Shown: positions 1 through 5,912 of the stretch, in pieces
Layout: every line of letters starts with the position of its first letter
Numbering within the stretch: position 1 is the stretch's first letter
DNA from: an uncultured Prevotella sp.
GTDB lineage: Bacteria; Bacteroidota; Bacteroidia; Bacteroidales; Bacteroidaceae
Assembly (NCBI GenBank): GCA_900314365.1
Contig: OMVH01000078.1
Location: 1 to 8,156 of the forward strand
DNA: 8,156 bases
Direction: 5' to 3'
Position numbers and translations under genes: made by a program
Notes under the pieces: generated by a model
Database searches by the model: none
Seen by the model: only the letters and a program-made list of their open reading frames with translations
What the model was told of the DNA's origin: nothing

Positions 1-148
1 GACCTTTGATTTTTGATACGCTTTTTCGGGCCGAAGTCAATCAAGTGTGCAATGCGATTTCTGCAAACCGGTTTTCGTAAATATGTTCCTCTGCAGTCTG
101 TGCTCTTATGGCAGACAGCATACTACACCAAGCAGTAAAAACAGTTTT

Positions 149-259
149 GAATTAGGGTGTTTAATATGTTGTACCCAAATGTAGGACAATAAATTTTCCA
201 CGAGTCTGTATTCAAGAACTCATTCAAAAGTGGTTACAACAAATTGAACACCCTACTTC
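149..259. repeat. MITE-like element with 29-bp imperfect terminal inverted repeats
   Basis: The left arm at 149-177 and the right arm at 231-259 are reverse complements at 25 of 29 positions, read base by base. They flank a 53-bp AT-rich centre with no coding potential. The core termini begin GGGTGTT (155-161) and end AACACCC (247-253). Each is bordered by TA (153-154 and 254-255), which would fit a TA target-site duplication as in IS630/Tc1-type elements. The element has no transposase, so it would need a transposase in trans. The inverted repeat is directly seen; MITE identity is inference. It could instead be a pair of IS ends left by an internal deletion, or a large hairpin. Confidence 0.6.
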
Positions 260-301
260 CGAAACTTGAGTATGATAACTGTATGAGAAAAAATAAATTT
301 C

Positions 302-309
302 TATATTTG
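302..309 (+). promoter_or_regulatory. candidate Bacteroidota -7 promoter box for the sigma operon
   Basis: TATATTTG matches the TAnnTTTG -7 consensus and lies 55 bases before the sigma factor start codon, giving a leader of about 50 nt. I see no good TTTG -33 box at the usual spacing. Use of the primary sigma factor is therefore only probable, and the operon may also have a promoter recognised by its own ECF factor. Confidence 0.5.
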
Positions 310-364
310 TGTCACAATTCACACTTCTCTTCGTAATAAGAATGGAGCGACAAACAAAAAAGGC

Positions 365-838
365 ATGACACCCGAGGAATTCCAACAAGAGACAGCCCTG
401 CTGCAGCAGGACCTCGTCCGTATGGCCACCCGGCTTACGGGCAGTCAGACCGACGGCGCCGACGTGGTGCAGGACGTTCTTCTCCGCCTTTGGCTCATGC
501 GCGACACCCTCCATAGCCCTCTGGCCCCTCTTGCTCGCGTGCTGGTGCACAATCAGGCCGTCGATGTGCTGCGCCGACGACATCCGACAAGCGATGTCAG
601 TGTGCTTGCAGAGACGTGTGCTGAGACCGACAGCCACGAGGAAGTAGAGCGCATGATGAAGGTGGTCAGTCAGTTGCCGCCTCTGCAGCAAACCATTCTT
701 CGCCTTCGTCATCAGGAGGGCATGGAGATGAGTCGGCTCGCCCAGGTGCTCGGTATTTCCGAAGTGGCCGTGCGCAAAGCACTTAGCAGGGCCCGCCAGA
801 AAGTAAAAGAACAATATTATAAGATGTATCGGCTATGA
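365..838 (+). CDS. ECF-type RNA polymerase sigma factor
   Basis: This 157-residue protein is a sigma-70 family member of the extracytoplasmic-function class, which carries only regions 2 and 4 and directs RNA polymerase to a small regulon. Region 2 covers about residues 10-75 and includes DVVQDVLLRLW (33-43), the helix that contacts core polymerase and the -10 element. After an acidic linker (about 77-95), region 4 spans about 95-150. Its helix-turn-helix is around 120-145 (MSRLAQVLGISEVAVRKALS), preceded by LPPLQQTILRLR. The length is at the short end of the family, with no C-terminal extension. The gene overlaps the next by 4 bp (ATGA at 835-838), indicating translational coupling to a probable anti-sigma partner. 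The regulon and inducing signal cannot be read from the sequence. Confidence 0.93.
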   Translation: MTPEEFQQETALLQQDLVRMATRLTGSQTDGADVVQDVLLRLWLMRDTLHSPLAPLARVLVHNQAVDVLRRRHPTSDVSVLAETCAETDSHEEVERMMKVVSQLPPLQQTILRLRHQEGMEMSRLAQVLGISEVAVRKALSRARQKVKEQYYKMYRL

Positions 839-1251
839 TAGAAAAAGATTACATAAAGACTTTGGTCGATAAGTTCTTCGAGGGAACGACGACGATGGCT
901 GAAGAGCGACTGCTCGTCGACTATTTCCGCGCGCACGAGGTGGAGCCCCCGCTTCAGCCTCTCAGGCAGATGTTCATCGACCTTGGAGCAGTCTCTGCCC
1001 CTGTTCCGCTTGCCGGCCGACAACCCTTGAGGCGGCGTCTGCGCCTCTGGATGGCCGCGGCGAGTGTTGCGGCAGCCGTCATCCTCTCCTTTACCCTCAT
1101 TATGCGTCGGCAAAACGAGTGCGTGGCCTATGTCTACGGTCAGCGCGTCACCGACCGCACTGAGGTGATGAAGGAAGTGAAAGCCACTATGGCCACTGTC
1201 GACGGGCCCACTGCCGACATACATAACGAGTTACAGCAGATTTTCCAATGA
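835..1251 (+). CDS. single-pass membrane protein, probable anti-sigma factor
   Basis: This 138-residue protein has a short cytoplasmic N-terminal part, one membrane segment (about residues 71-90, LWMAAASVAAAVILSFTLIM) and a periplasmic tail of about 48 residues. The cluster RRRLR (66-70) just before the helix supports an N-in orientation. The N-terminal pattern KFFEGTTTMAEERLLVDYF (13-31) resembles the start of small Bacteroidota proteins encoded beside ECF sigma genes ('yFeGeTs..EE..L..yF' type). The start codon overlaps the sigma factor stop. An anti-sigma role is inferred from topology, coupling and this pattern. No zinc-binding HxxxCxxC motif and no FecR domain are seen, so it is neither a ZAS-type nor a TonB-linked FecR-type regulator. 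The periplasmic tail is too short for a recognisable sensor domain. Confidence 0.75.
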   Translation: MIEKDYIKTLVDKFFEGTTTMAEERLLVDYFRAHEVEPPLQPLRQMFIDLGAVSAPVPLAGRQPLRRRLRLWMAAASVAAAVILSFTLIMRRQNECVAYVYGQRVTDRTEVMKEVKATMATVDGPTADIHNELQQIFQ

Positions 1252-1270
1252 ACCCAAATTCCACAACCTT

Positions 1271-1708
1271 ATGAGACGTTTGCTTTTATTGCTCATGCTC
1301 TCCTTGCCGATGGTACTTCACGCACAGAGTGGACTCAGCATCAACCTGCTTTTTCAGGGTAAAGTGGTGCCACAGGAGAGGATGGTAGAAACCCGTGTGC
1401 GTGGACGCTCCATCAGTGCCTATGGACTGAGCTTCTACCGCAGTGTGCGGGCTGAGGTTAGCCGACAGGAACTCCTGCGTATCGAAGGGCTATACAAGAA
1501 TGATACTAAAGAAGCTTTGGAGCAGGAGACGAAGAGGAAATCGGACTCTTGGTGCAATTCTCTCATTGCTCTTCCAGCCAAGGGGAGCGGAGGACGCTTC
1601 CTGAGTTTTCAGTACAAACGGAAGGGTAGCCAGTACAGTCTGACCGTTGTCTACTTAGAGGGGAATGCCAATACCATTGCCGACTTGCGTTCCAGAATAA
1701 AGATGTAA
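1271..1708 (+). CDS. small secreted protein of the sigma operon, function unknown
   Basis: The 145-residue product begins with a clear signal peptide: MRR, a leucine-rich core (4-11), and a probable cut after residue 18 (VLHA|QS). The mature part of about 127 residues has the pattern of a small alpha/beta fold. GLSINLLFQGKVV opens it at 21-33, a strand-rich middle contains SISAYGLSFYRSV (47-59), and the C-terminal end is basic and hydrophilic. It has one cysteine (residue 95), no lipobox and no second membrane span, so it should be free in the periplasm or outside. It lies 19 bp after the anti-sigma-like gene and 43 bp before the barrel gene. It resembles small Bacteroidota DUF proteins found in such operons (possibly DUF6108, from memory only). 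A role in sensing or modulating the sigma pathway is conceivable but not shown. Confidence 0.8.
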   Translation: MRRLLLLLMLSLPMVLHAQSGLSINLLFQGKVVPQERMVETRVRGRSISAYGLSFYRSVRAEVSRQELLRIEGLYKNDTKEALEQETKRKSDSWCNSLIALPAKGSGGRFLSFQYKRKGSQYSLTVVYLEGNANTIADLRSRIKM

Positions 1709-1751
1709 GCAGAGACTGCTTTTATAGTGAAACTAAAAAACAAATTATGAT

Positions 1752-2606
1752 ATGAGAACAATTACATTACTATTGACACTGCTTGCCGTGACGGTTGCCA
1801 AAGCTAACAATGACAACGACACCGTGATAGTGACGAATGCAAAGAAGGTTACGATTGTAACGAACGATTCTCTGCAGAAGATAGAAATTCACGGCAAGGA
1901 AGGGGATGACCATTTCCACTACACGAACACCTTACAGCTCGTTGACACCAACTATGTGAGTTCCTCTGTAGTTGACCGCGACTTCGGTTTCGCTATCGGC
2001 CCAACTAAGAAGAACCGGTATCGATTTGAGGTGCAGATGCACTTCATGATAGGCTTCAATAGCGCCCTTTCAACACCTGAGCATATGGATGTGAAATCCT
2101 TCTCTTCGGCCGATATATTGTGGGAAATCGCTGAGCTCAACTATCGGCCCTGGTCGTCATCGACCGATCAGATTGCCTTTGGTGTCGGTCTGTCGTGGCG
2201 CAACTACCGCATGACCGGCAACTATCGTTTTGTGAAGTCCGCCGAGGGCGTCACTTCCGTTCAGCCTGTGCCCGAGGGTGCTGAGCCCAAGTTCTCTCGC
2301 GTAAAGACATTCGGCCTTTCATTTCCCATACTCTATAAGTTCAACCGCGTGAAGGGGGTCTCTTTCCAGTTTGGTCCCATCATCAACTGCATCAGCCATA
2401 GCTCCATGCTTACCCGTTATAAGCTGGACGGCAAGAAGATAAAGGAGTCGGAAACCGACCTTCACCACAATCCCGTGACCGTTGACCTGATAGCTATTCT
2501 CAGCAACCCCATTGTTGACATGTACGTGAAATGGAGTCCGTGCAACGCTTTCCAGTCGGATTTTGCACCGAAGTTTCATTCTCTCTCCTTCGGTTTCTAT
2601 TTCTAA
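1752..2606 (+). CDS. outer-membrane beta-barrel protein of the sigma operon
   Basis: This 284-residue protein has a signal peptide (hydrophobic core 4-15, likely cut AKA|NN after 18). A polar segment of about 50 residues with alternating strands follows (DTVIVTNAKKVTIVTND, 23-39, and IEIHGKEGDDHFHY, 44-57). From about residue 76 on there are repeated amphipathic strands, such as YRFEVQMHFMIGF (90-102), QIAFGVGLSWRNYRM (140-154), TFGLSFPILYKF (186-197) and VSFQFGPIINCI (203-214). The chain ends in LSFGFYF with a terminal phenylalanine, the usual BAM recognition signature of outer-membrane barrels. An estimated 8-10 strands would give a small barrel, not a TonB-dependent porin. It is the last gene before a strong terminator and so is likely controlled by the sigma factor upstream. 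No enzyme motif is visible. Confidence 0.85.
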   Translation: MRTITLLLTLLAVTVAKANNDNDTVIVTNAKKVTIVTNDSLQKIEIHGKEGDDHFHYTNTLQLVDTNYVSSSVVDRDFGFAIGPTKKNRYRFEVQMHFMIGFNSALSTPEHMDVKSFSSADILWEIAELNYRPWSSSTDQIAFGVGLSWRNYRMTGNYRFVKSAEGVTSVQPVPEGAEPKFSRVKTFGLSFPILYKFNRVKGVSFQFGPIINCISHSSMLTRYKLDGKKIKESETDLHHNPVTVDLIAILSNPIVDMYVKWSPCNAFQSDFAPKFHSLSFGFYF

Positions 2607-2694
2607 AAAGTCCAGCCGGAGGATGTCAGTTGCGGAAATGTGTACGTTTGCGCCAAATGCAGGACATCGGCAATGGACCTGACAGAAAAGCCAT

Positions 2695-2722
2695 AAAGCC
2701 TGACCACTGTCAGGCTTTTTTT
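2695..2722 (+). terminator. intrinsic terminator of the sigma operon
   Basis: A 10-bp stem (AAAGCCTGAC at 2695-2704 with GTCAGGCTTT at 2709-2718) closes a CACT loop. Seven T run from 2716 to 2722. This is the strongest terminator in the window and ends the four-gene operon about 90 bp after the barrel gene. Confidence 0.92.
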
Positions 2723-2724
2723 CG

Positions 2725-2732
2725 TAACTTTG
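2725..2732 (+). promoter_or_regulatory. -7 promoter box for the transporter/glycosyltransferase operon
   Basis: TAACTTTG matches TAnnTTTG and starts 2 bp after the terminator T-run. Its -33 region would fall inside the terminator hairpin, where no TTTG is present. Transcription would begin near 2737, leaving a leader of about 15 nt before the ATG at 2754. The box overlaps a TTG that could otherwise be read as an upstream start of the transporter. Confidence 0.65.
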
Positions 2733-2753
2733 CATCCATATCACCGTCAATTT

Positions 2754-3623
2754 ATGGGTTATCATATCATTGCCATCATTGTCGTGCTCATTTGGGGCGT
2801 AACCTTTGTCAACTCCAAGGTGCTGCTCAATCATGGACTCATGGCGCATGAGATTTTCACTTTGCGATTCCTGCTGGCCTACCTCTGCATCTGTGTCATC
2901 TCTCCCCGCAGGCTCTTTGCCCGCAGCTGGAGGGACGAAGGAATCATGGTGTTGTTGGGCATAACCGGCGGTTCGCTCTATTTCGTCACGGAAAACATGG
3001 CGGTGAAGGTGGGCTACTGTGACAACGTGTCCTTCATAGTCTGCACGGCTCCTCTGCTCACTACAATCCTTGCGCTGCTTTTCGTTCCCGGTGTGAAGGC
3101 GGCTCCAAGTCTGCTTCTGGGCTCACTGCTCGCCGTAGTGGGTGTGGGAACCATCGTCTTCAATGGCCATTTTGTGCTGAGGCTCAATCCTCTTGGCGAT
3201 GCTCTGGCCTTTTCGGCTGCTCTCAGTTGGGCCTTCTACAGTCTGCTCATGCGCAAGGTGGGCAGCTACGACAGTGTTTTCGTCACACGAAAAGTCTTCT
3301 TCTATGGTCTTCTCACCGTTCTGCCAGTCTATCTTTTCCGGCCTTGGAACTTTCCCCTCAGTGGCTTTACCCATCCGGCCGTGTGGGGCAATCTGCTCTT
3401 TCTCGGCCTCGTGGCCAGCTTCTCGTGCTACGCCCTTTGGACTTTGGTCATCAAGAAGATAGGAGCTGTGAGGGTGAGCAACTACATCTATTTGAACCCT
3501 GTCAGCACCGTCATAGCCAGTGCGCTTGTCCTTGGTGAAAGCCTTACGTGGCTTTCCGGCATAGGCAGTGCGCTCATCCTTGCAGGCGTGTGGCTGGCTA
3601 CAAGCAAGAAAGTACATGAATGA
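2754..3623 (+). CDS. DMT-superfamily (EamA) membrane transporter
   Basis: This is a 289-residue inner-membrane protein with ten hydrophobic segments in two homologous halves. EamA repeat 1 is about residues 4-138 and EamA repeat 2 about 147-284. Typical signs are VVLIWGVTFVNSK near the start (10-22), FTLRFLLAYL (35-44), and in the second half ALSWAFYSLLMRK (156-168) and YIYLNPVSTVIASALVLGE (244-262). Family members export amino acids, metabolites or drugs, and some move nucleotide sugars; the substrate cannot be told here. An in-frame TTG at 2730 would add eight residues, but it lies within the promoter -7 box, so ATG 2754 is chosen. The gene overlaps the downstream glycosyltransferase by 8 bp, which suggests one transcript and coupled translation. 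Confidence 0.92.
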   Translation: MGYHIIAIIVVLIWGVTFVNSKVLLNHGLMAHEIFTLRFLLAYLCICVISPRRLFARSWRDEGIMVLLGITGGSLYFVTENMAVKVGYCDNVSFIVCTAPLLTTILALLFVPGVKAAPSLLLGSLLAVVGVGTIVFNGHFVLRLNPLGDALAFSAALSWAFYSLLMRKVGSYDSVFVTRKVFFYGLLTVLPVYLFRPWNFPLSGFTHPAVWGNLLFLGLVASFSCYALWTLVIKKIGAVRVSNYIYLNPVSTVIASALVLGESLTWLSGIGSALILAGVWLATSKKVHE

Positions 3624-4740
3624 CAGTCCCTTAAGGGTGTTCCATATTGTCACCCATTTCGACCTTGGTGGTGCCGAGCGTGTAGCCCTCAACATTGCGG
3701 AGTCGGTGTCGCCCGGTGTGGAGTGCCATCTCGTAGAAGTGGTGCGTGCTCATTCCGCCTACACGCCTCAGTTCATTAACGAGATGCGTGAGCATGGCAT
3801 CTACTACCATCGGGCCTTCGTTCCGCAGTATAGTTTCCACTATCTCTTTGAGCGTTTAGCAGCCGTCACCTTCCCTCTCTGGTTTGTTTTTCTCTTTCTG
3901 CGCTACCGTCCCCGCGTGATTCACTGTCACACAGAGGTTCCTGATATGGCAGTCTATGCCTTTGCCTCGCTCTTTCCCTGGCTCATGCGCCGCTGTCGTC
4001 TTGTGCGTACGATTCATAACACACGTCTTTGGACAGGACTCACGAAGACCGGTCAGCGCATAGAGCGCTTCATGCAACAGCATCATGCCAACGTGGCCAT
4101 TTCGCAGAGTGTGCAGCGAGCTTATGGCCGTCGGTATGGCTCTGAGCCCGAGATTATCTACAACGGGGTGAGGGCTGAGAAGCAAAAAGCTTACGAAGGA
4201 CTTGTTGCAGGGAAAGTGAATATCCTCTTCGCAGGAAGATTGGAGCAACAGAAAGGCATAGATGTGCTCGTACGTACGGTGAAGGTCCTTGAGAACGACG
4301 GTCGCTTCTTCTTTCACATTTTTGGCAGCGGTCGTTTGGAGACCTTTGTGCGCGAACGCCTTTCCGGATGCAAAAACTGTCGGGTGACAGGACCGCTCTT
4401 CGGTCTTTCCCACTATCTGGGCTCCTTCGATTTTCTCTTTATGCCTTCGCTGCACGAGGGGCTCAGCATGTTGTCCATGGAAGCTTCCATGAACGGACTG
4501 CCGGTGGTGGAGAGTGGTTGCGAAGGATTGGCCGAGACATTACCGCCAGGCTGGCCTCTCGAAAGCCAGGCTAATGCCCCGGAAGACTACGCCGAGTGTT
4601 TTGCCTTGCCGCAGGAAGAAAGAAGTGTTTTAGCCGAGAAAGCCCGAAACTTTGCCGAGGAACATTTCACTGTTGCCAGGATGGGACAATGCTATGAAGA
4701 ACTCTACAAAAGCTGCTTGGTCAACCTCAATAATGACTAA
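3616..4740 (+). CDS. GT4-family glycosyltransferase
   Basis: This 374-residue GT-B fold enzyme transfers a sugar from a nucleotide-sugar donor to an unidentified glycan or lipid acceptor. The N-terminal acceptor domain begins VFHIVTHFDLGGAERVALNI (8-27), with the glycine-rich loop typical of this family. The domain linker is near IIYNGV (180-185). The C-terminal donor domain has NILFAGRLEQQKGIDVLV (202-219), HIFGSGRL (234-241) and the E-x7-E motif in HEGLSMLSMEA (E281 and E289), then GLPVVES (294-300). A GTG 48 bp upstream in the same frame would extend it into the transporter gene; ATG 3616 is preferred because the homologous core starts at residue 7 from there. There is no signal peptide, so it should act at the cytoplasmic face of the inner membrane. 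Cell-surface polysaccharide or glycolipid assembly is likely, but it is not in a full polysaccharide cluster. Confidence 0.93.
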   Translation: MNDSPLRVFHIVTHFDLGGAERVALNIAESVSPGVECHLVEVVRAHSAYTPQFINEMREHGIYYHRAFVPQYSFHYLFERLAAVTFPLWFVFLFLRYRPRVIHCHTEVPDMAVYAFASLFPWLMRRCRLVRTIHNTRLWTGLTKTGQRIERFMQQHHANVAISQSVQRAYGRRYGSEPEIIYNGVRAEKQKAYEGLVAGKVNILFAGRLEQQKGIDVLVRTVKVLENDGRFFFHIFGSGRLETFVRERLSGCKNCRVTGPLFGLSHYLGSFDFLFMPSLHEGLSMLSMEASMNGLPVVESGCEGLAETLPPGWPLESQANAPEDYAECFALPQEERSVLAEKARNFAEEHFTVARMGQCYEELYKSCLVNLNND

Positions 4741-4773
4741 GCGACAAACGTATTTGTCCAATGTAAAAGTAAG

Positions 4774-4830
4774 CTTAGACCCAGTCAGCCCGCTTCCTGG
4801 GAAATAAGTCTCAGGGTGGTTGACTCTAGG
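4774..4830. other. structured intergenic segment between convergent genes
   Basis: CTTAG (4774-4778) can pair with CTAGG (4826-4830), and AGTCAGCC (4783-4790) with GGTTGACT (4818-4825). This makes a 13-bp stem with two G-U pairs on the plus-strand transcript, a 4-nt bulge and a 27-nt loop. A smaller hairpin GACAAA-CGTA-TTTGTC lies at 4743-4758, just after the glycosyltransferase stop. Neither is followed by a T-run, so they are not standard intrinsic terminators, though they could protect or end the two converging transcripts. Confidence 0.4.
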
Positions 4831-4863
4831 CGTTAAGCAACACTTTCTCTTGAGTAAGCCGTC

Positions 4864-5679
4864 TTAGATGCAAAGGTAGACAAGCGTGCAGGCAAAGACC
4901 GCTATGATGGGGTAGGGGCAACTGTCTGTTGCGTAGATTCTCATTCCCTTTCCAAACCATCTCATGGCTAAGGAGGCGATGGTGAAGCCTAAGAGAGCAC
5001 CGCAAAGGATGTCACCGGGGAAGTGGACCCCTAAGTAGATACGCGAGTAGCACATCATGACAGCGAACAAGCAAAGCGTGAAGCGGGTCAGACGATTGCG
5101 GAAGATATGGCAAAGCACTGTGGTGATGCCCACGATATTTGTGGCATGACCGGAGACGAAACCGAAGTTACCGCCGTGGTAGTCGTTGACATAATGCAAC
5201 AGATAGCAGATGGATGGGTCGTGTGAAGGGCGCAGACGTGCTGTGAGCGGCTTTATGACACTCGATGATACCTGATCGAGTACCGTGATGAGTATGGCGA
5301 TGGACAGCAGCAACAGGAGCTTGTCCTTCCACGTCCCAGGGTGGAAATAGACTACAGAAGCTACGGCCGTGACGATAAGCGGAGTCCAGGCATTCATGTG
5401 AGAGTAGCCATACCAGAACTGGTCAGTCATAGCGGAGCCCTTGAAGTTGAGCATCAACATGGTCTGTTTGTCAGCTACTATCAGCATGTTGTGGATGACA
5501 GCCCAGTTGTTCCACGCCTCAAGCACCATGCTACAGCAAAGCATTATTAGGGCAAAAGCCATAAGGGCACTTATCCTTGCGTTGGCGATAGAGACACTTT
5601 GTGTCATCAATGCGTTGCCATTTGCCAGGATTTTCTTTGCGAATGTTTCTTTTGGTAAAGGTTCTGGTCTAAATTCCAT
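4864..5679 (-). CDS. PAP2-family membrane phosphatase
   Basis: This 271-residue inner-membrane protein carries the phosphatidic acid phosphatase type 2 signature. Motif 1 is KPLTARLRP (143-151, K-x6-RP). Motif 2 is SGH (176-178) with valine where proline is usual. Motif 3 is SRIYLGVHFPGD (212-223, SR-x5-H-x3-D). H178, H219 and D223 would form the catalytic set. Hydrophobic segments lie near 35-53, 98-112, 119-137, 179-192, 199-211, 224-240 and 255-270. Relatives dephosphorylate undecaprenyl pyrophosphate, phosphatidyl lipids or lipid A at the periplasmic face; which substrate applies is unknown. An upstream in-frame ATG at 5730 would add 17 residues but would place the coding region across the promoter, so ATG 5679 is chosen. 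The gene is monocistronic and convergent with the glycosyltransferase. Confidence 0.9.
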   Translation of the reverse strand: MEFRPEPLPKETFAKKILANGNALMTQSVSIANARISALMAFALIMLCCSMVLEAWNNWAVIHNMLIVADKQTMLMLNFKGSAMTDQFWYGYSHMNAWTPLIVTAVASVVYFHPGTWKDKLLLLLSIAILITVLDQVSSSVIKPLTARLRPSHDPSICYLLHYVNDYHGGNFGFVSGHATNIVGITTVLCHIFRNRLTRFTLCLFAVMMCYSRIYLGVHFPGDILCGALLGFTIASLAMRWFGKGMRIYATDSCPYPIIAVFACTLVYLCI

Positions 5680-5687
5680 ATCGATTG

Positions 5688-5717
5688 CAAAGGTAGTAAA
5701 AGATATTGTGCTACAAT
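5688..5717 (-). promoter_or_regulatory. promoter of the PAP2 gene
   Basis: On the minus strand the -7 box TACCTTTG (5695 to 5688) is preceded by ATTG (5717 to 5714), one base from the -33 consensus TTTG, with an 18-nt spacer. Only 8 nt separate the -7 box from the ATG at 5679. The transcript should be leaderless or have a leader of just a few bases. Confidence 0.7.
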
Positions 5718-5790
5718 TCTTTTTTCGCACATTTTTTTCGAAGAAATAATCATTTTATTGCCATTGTAACATTGATGTGTACGGAAGACA

Positions 5791-5818
5791 TAGGGATGAC
5801 ATATAATTTTCATCCCTA
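5791..5818. repeat. 9-bp perfect inverted repeat in the divergent promoter region
   Basis: TAGGGATGA (5791-5799) and TCATCCCTA (5810-5818) are exact reverse complements around a 10-nt AT-rich centre. There is no T-run, so it is not an intrinsic terminator. It sits between the divergent PAP2 and ThiE-like promoters, where an operator for a dimeric regulator is possible. No regulator gene is adjacent. Confidence 0.6.
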
Positions 5819-5841
5819 CGGACTAATTTCGGGAACAATAA

Positions 5842-5873
5842 ATTGCTTGTTTGATGGATTTTGACTACATTTG
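5842..5873 (+). promoter_or_regulatory. promoter of the ThiE-like/prs/thioredoxin operon
   Basis: The -7 box TACATTTG is at 5866-5873. The best -33 candidate is ATTG at 5842-5845, 20 nt upstream, near the usual spacing. A TTTG at 5850-5853 is too close. Transcription would begin around 5878, so the leader of about 35 nt consists almost wholly of the 12-nt direct repeat that follows. Confidence 0.65.
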
Positions 5874-5883
5874 CATTCGTAAT

Positions 5884-5912
5884 AGCTTACTGACGTAAAA
5901 AGCTTACTGACG
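5884..5912 (+). repeat. 12-nt perfect direct repeat abutting a start codon
   Basis: AGCTTACTGACG occurs at 5884-5895 and again at 5901-5912, with a 17-nt period and TAAAA between. The second copy ends on the base before ATG 5913. Both copies fall in the predicted short leader, so the repeat may affect translation initiation, or it may simply record a small tandem duplication. Confidence 0.8.

Larger units (their letters stand above)
1..364. other. mostly non-coding leader region left of the sigma operon
   Basis: No convincing gene is seen in these 364 bases. The region is more AT-rich than the coding DNA that follows. It contains a 10-bp perfect palindrome (AAACCGGTTT, 65-74), a 111-bp element with inverted ends (149-259), and a candidate promoter for the sigma factor gene (302-309). 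Two short open stretches exist, plus-strand 3-80 and minus-strand about 38-145. Both have protein-like composition but overlap each other, so neither is called as a gene tail. Confidence 0.6.

Noticed and set aside
65..74. AAACCGGTTT perfect palindrome.
   Set aside because: Ten bases can arise by chance and no promoter lies next to it.
3..80. Open plus-strand stretch of 25 codons ending TAA, possibly the tail of an upstream gene.
   Set aside because: Too short to trust, and it overlaps an equally plausible minus-strand stretch (about 38-145); no family signature in either.
224..814. Long minus-strand frame opposite the sigma factor gene.
   Set aside because: It mirrors the codon structure of the sigma gene, runs through the inverted-repeat element and has no domain pattern. 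Other antisense frames across the window were dropped for the same reason.
2730..2753. TTG start adding eight residues to the transporter.
   Set aside because: The codon is part of the promoter -7 box and would precede the likely transcription start.
3568..3615. GTG start adding 16 residues to the glycosyltransferase.
   Set aside because: The added residues are transporter codons read in another frame and do not belong to the GT-B fold.
5680..5730. ATG adding 17 residues to the PAP2 protein.
   Set aside because: The extension runs through a good -33/-7 promoter with an 18-nt spacer.
5680..5912. TPP riboswitch upstream of the ThiE-like gene.
   Set aside because: The conserved CUGAGA and ACCUGAUC elements are absent and the predicted leader is only about 35 nt.
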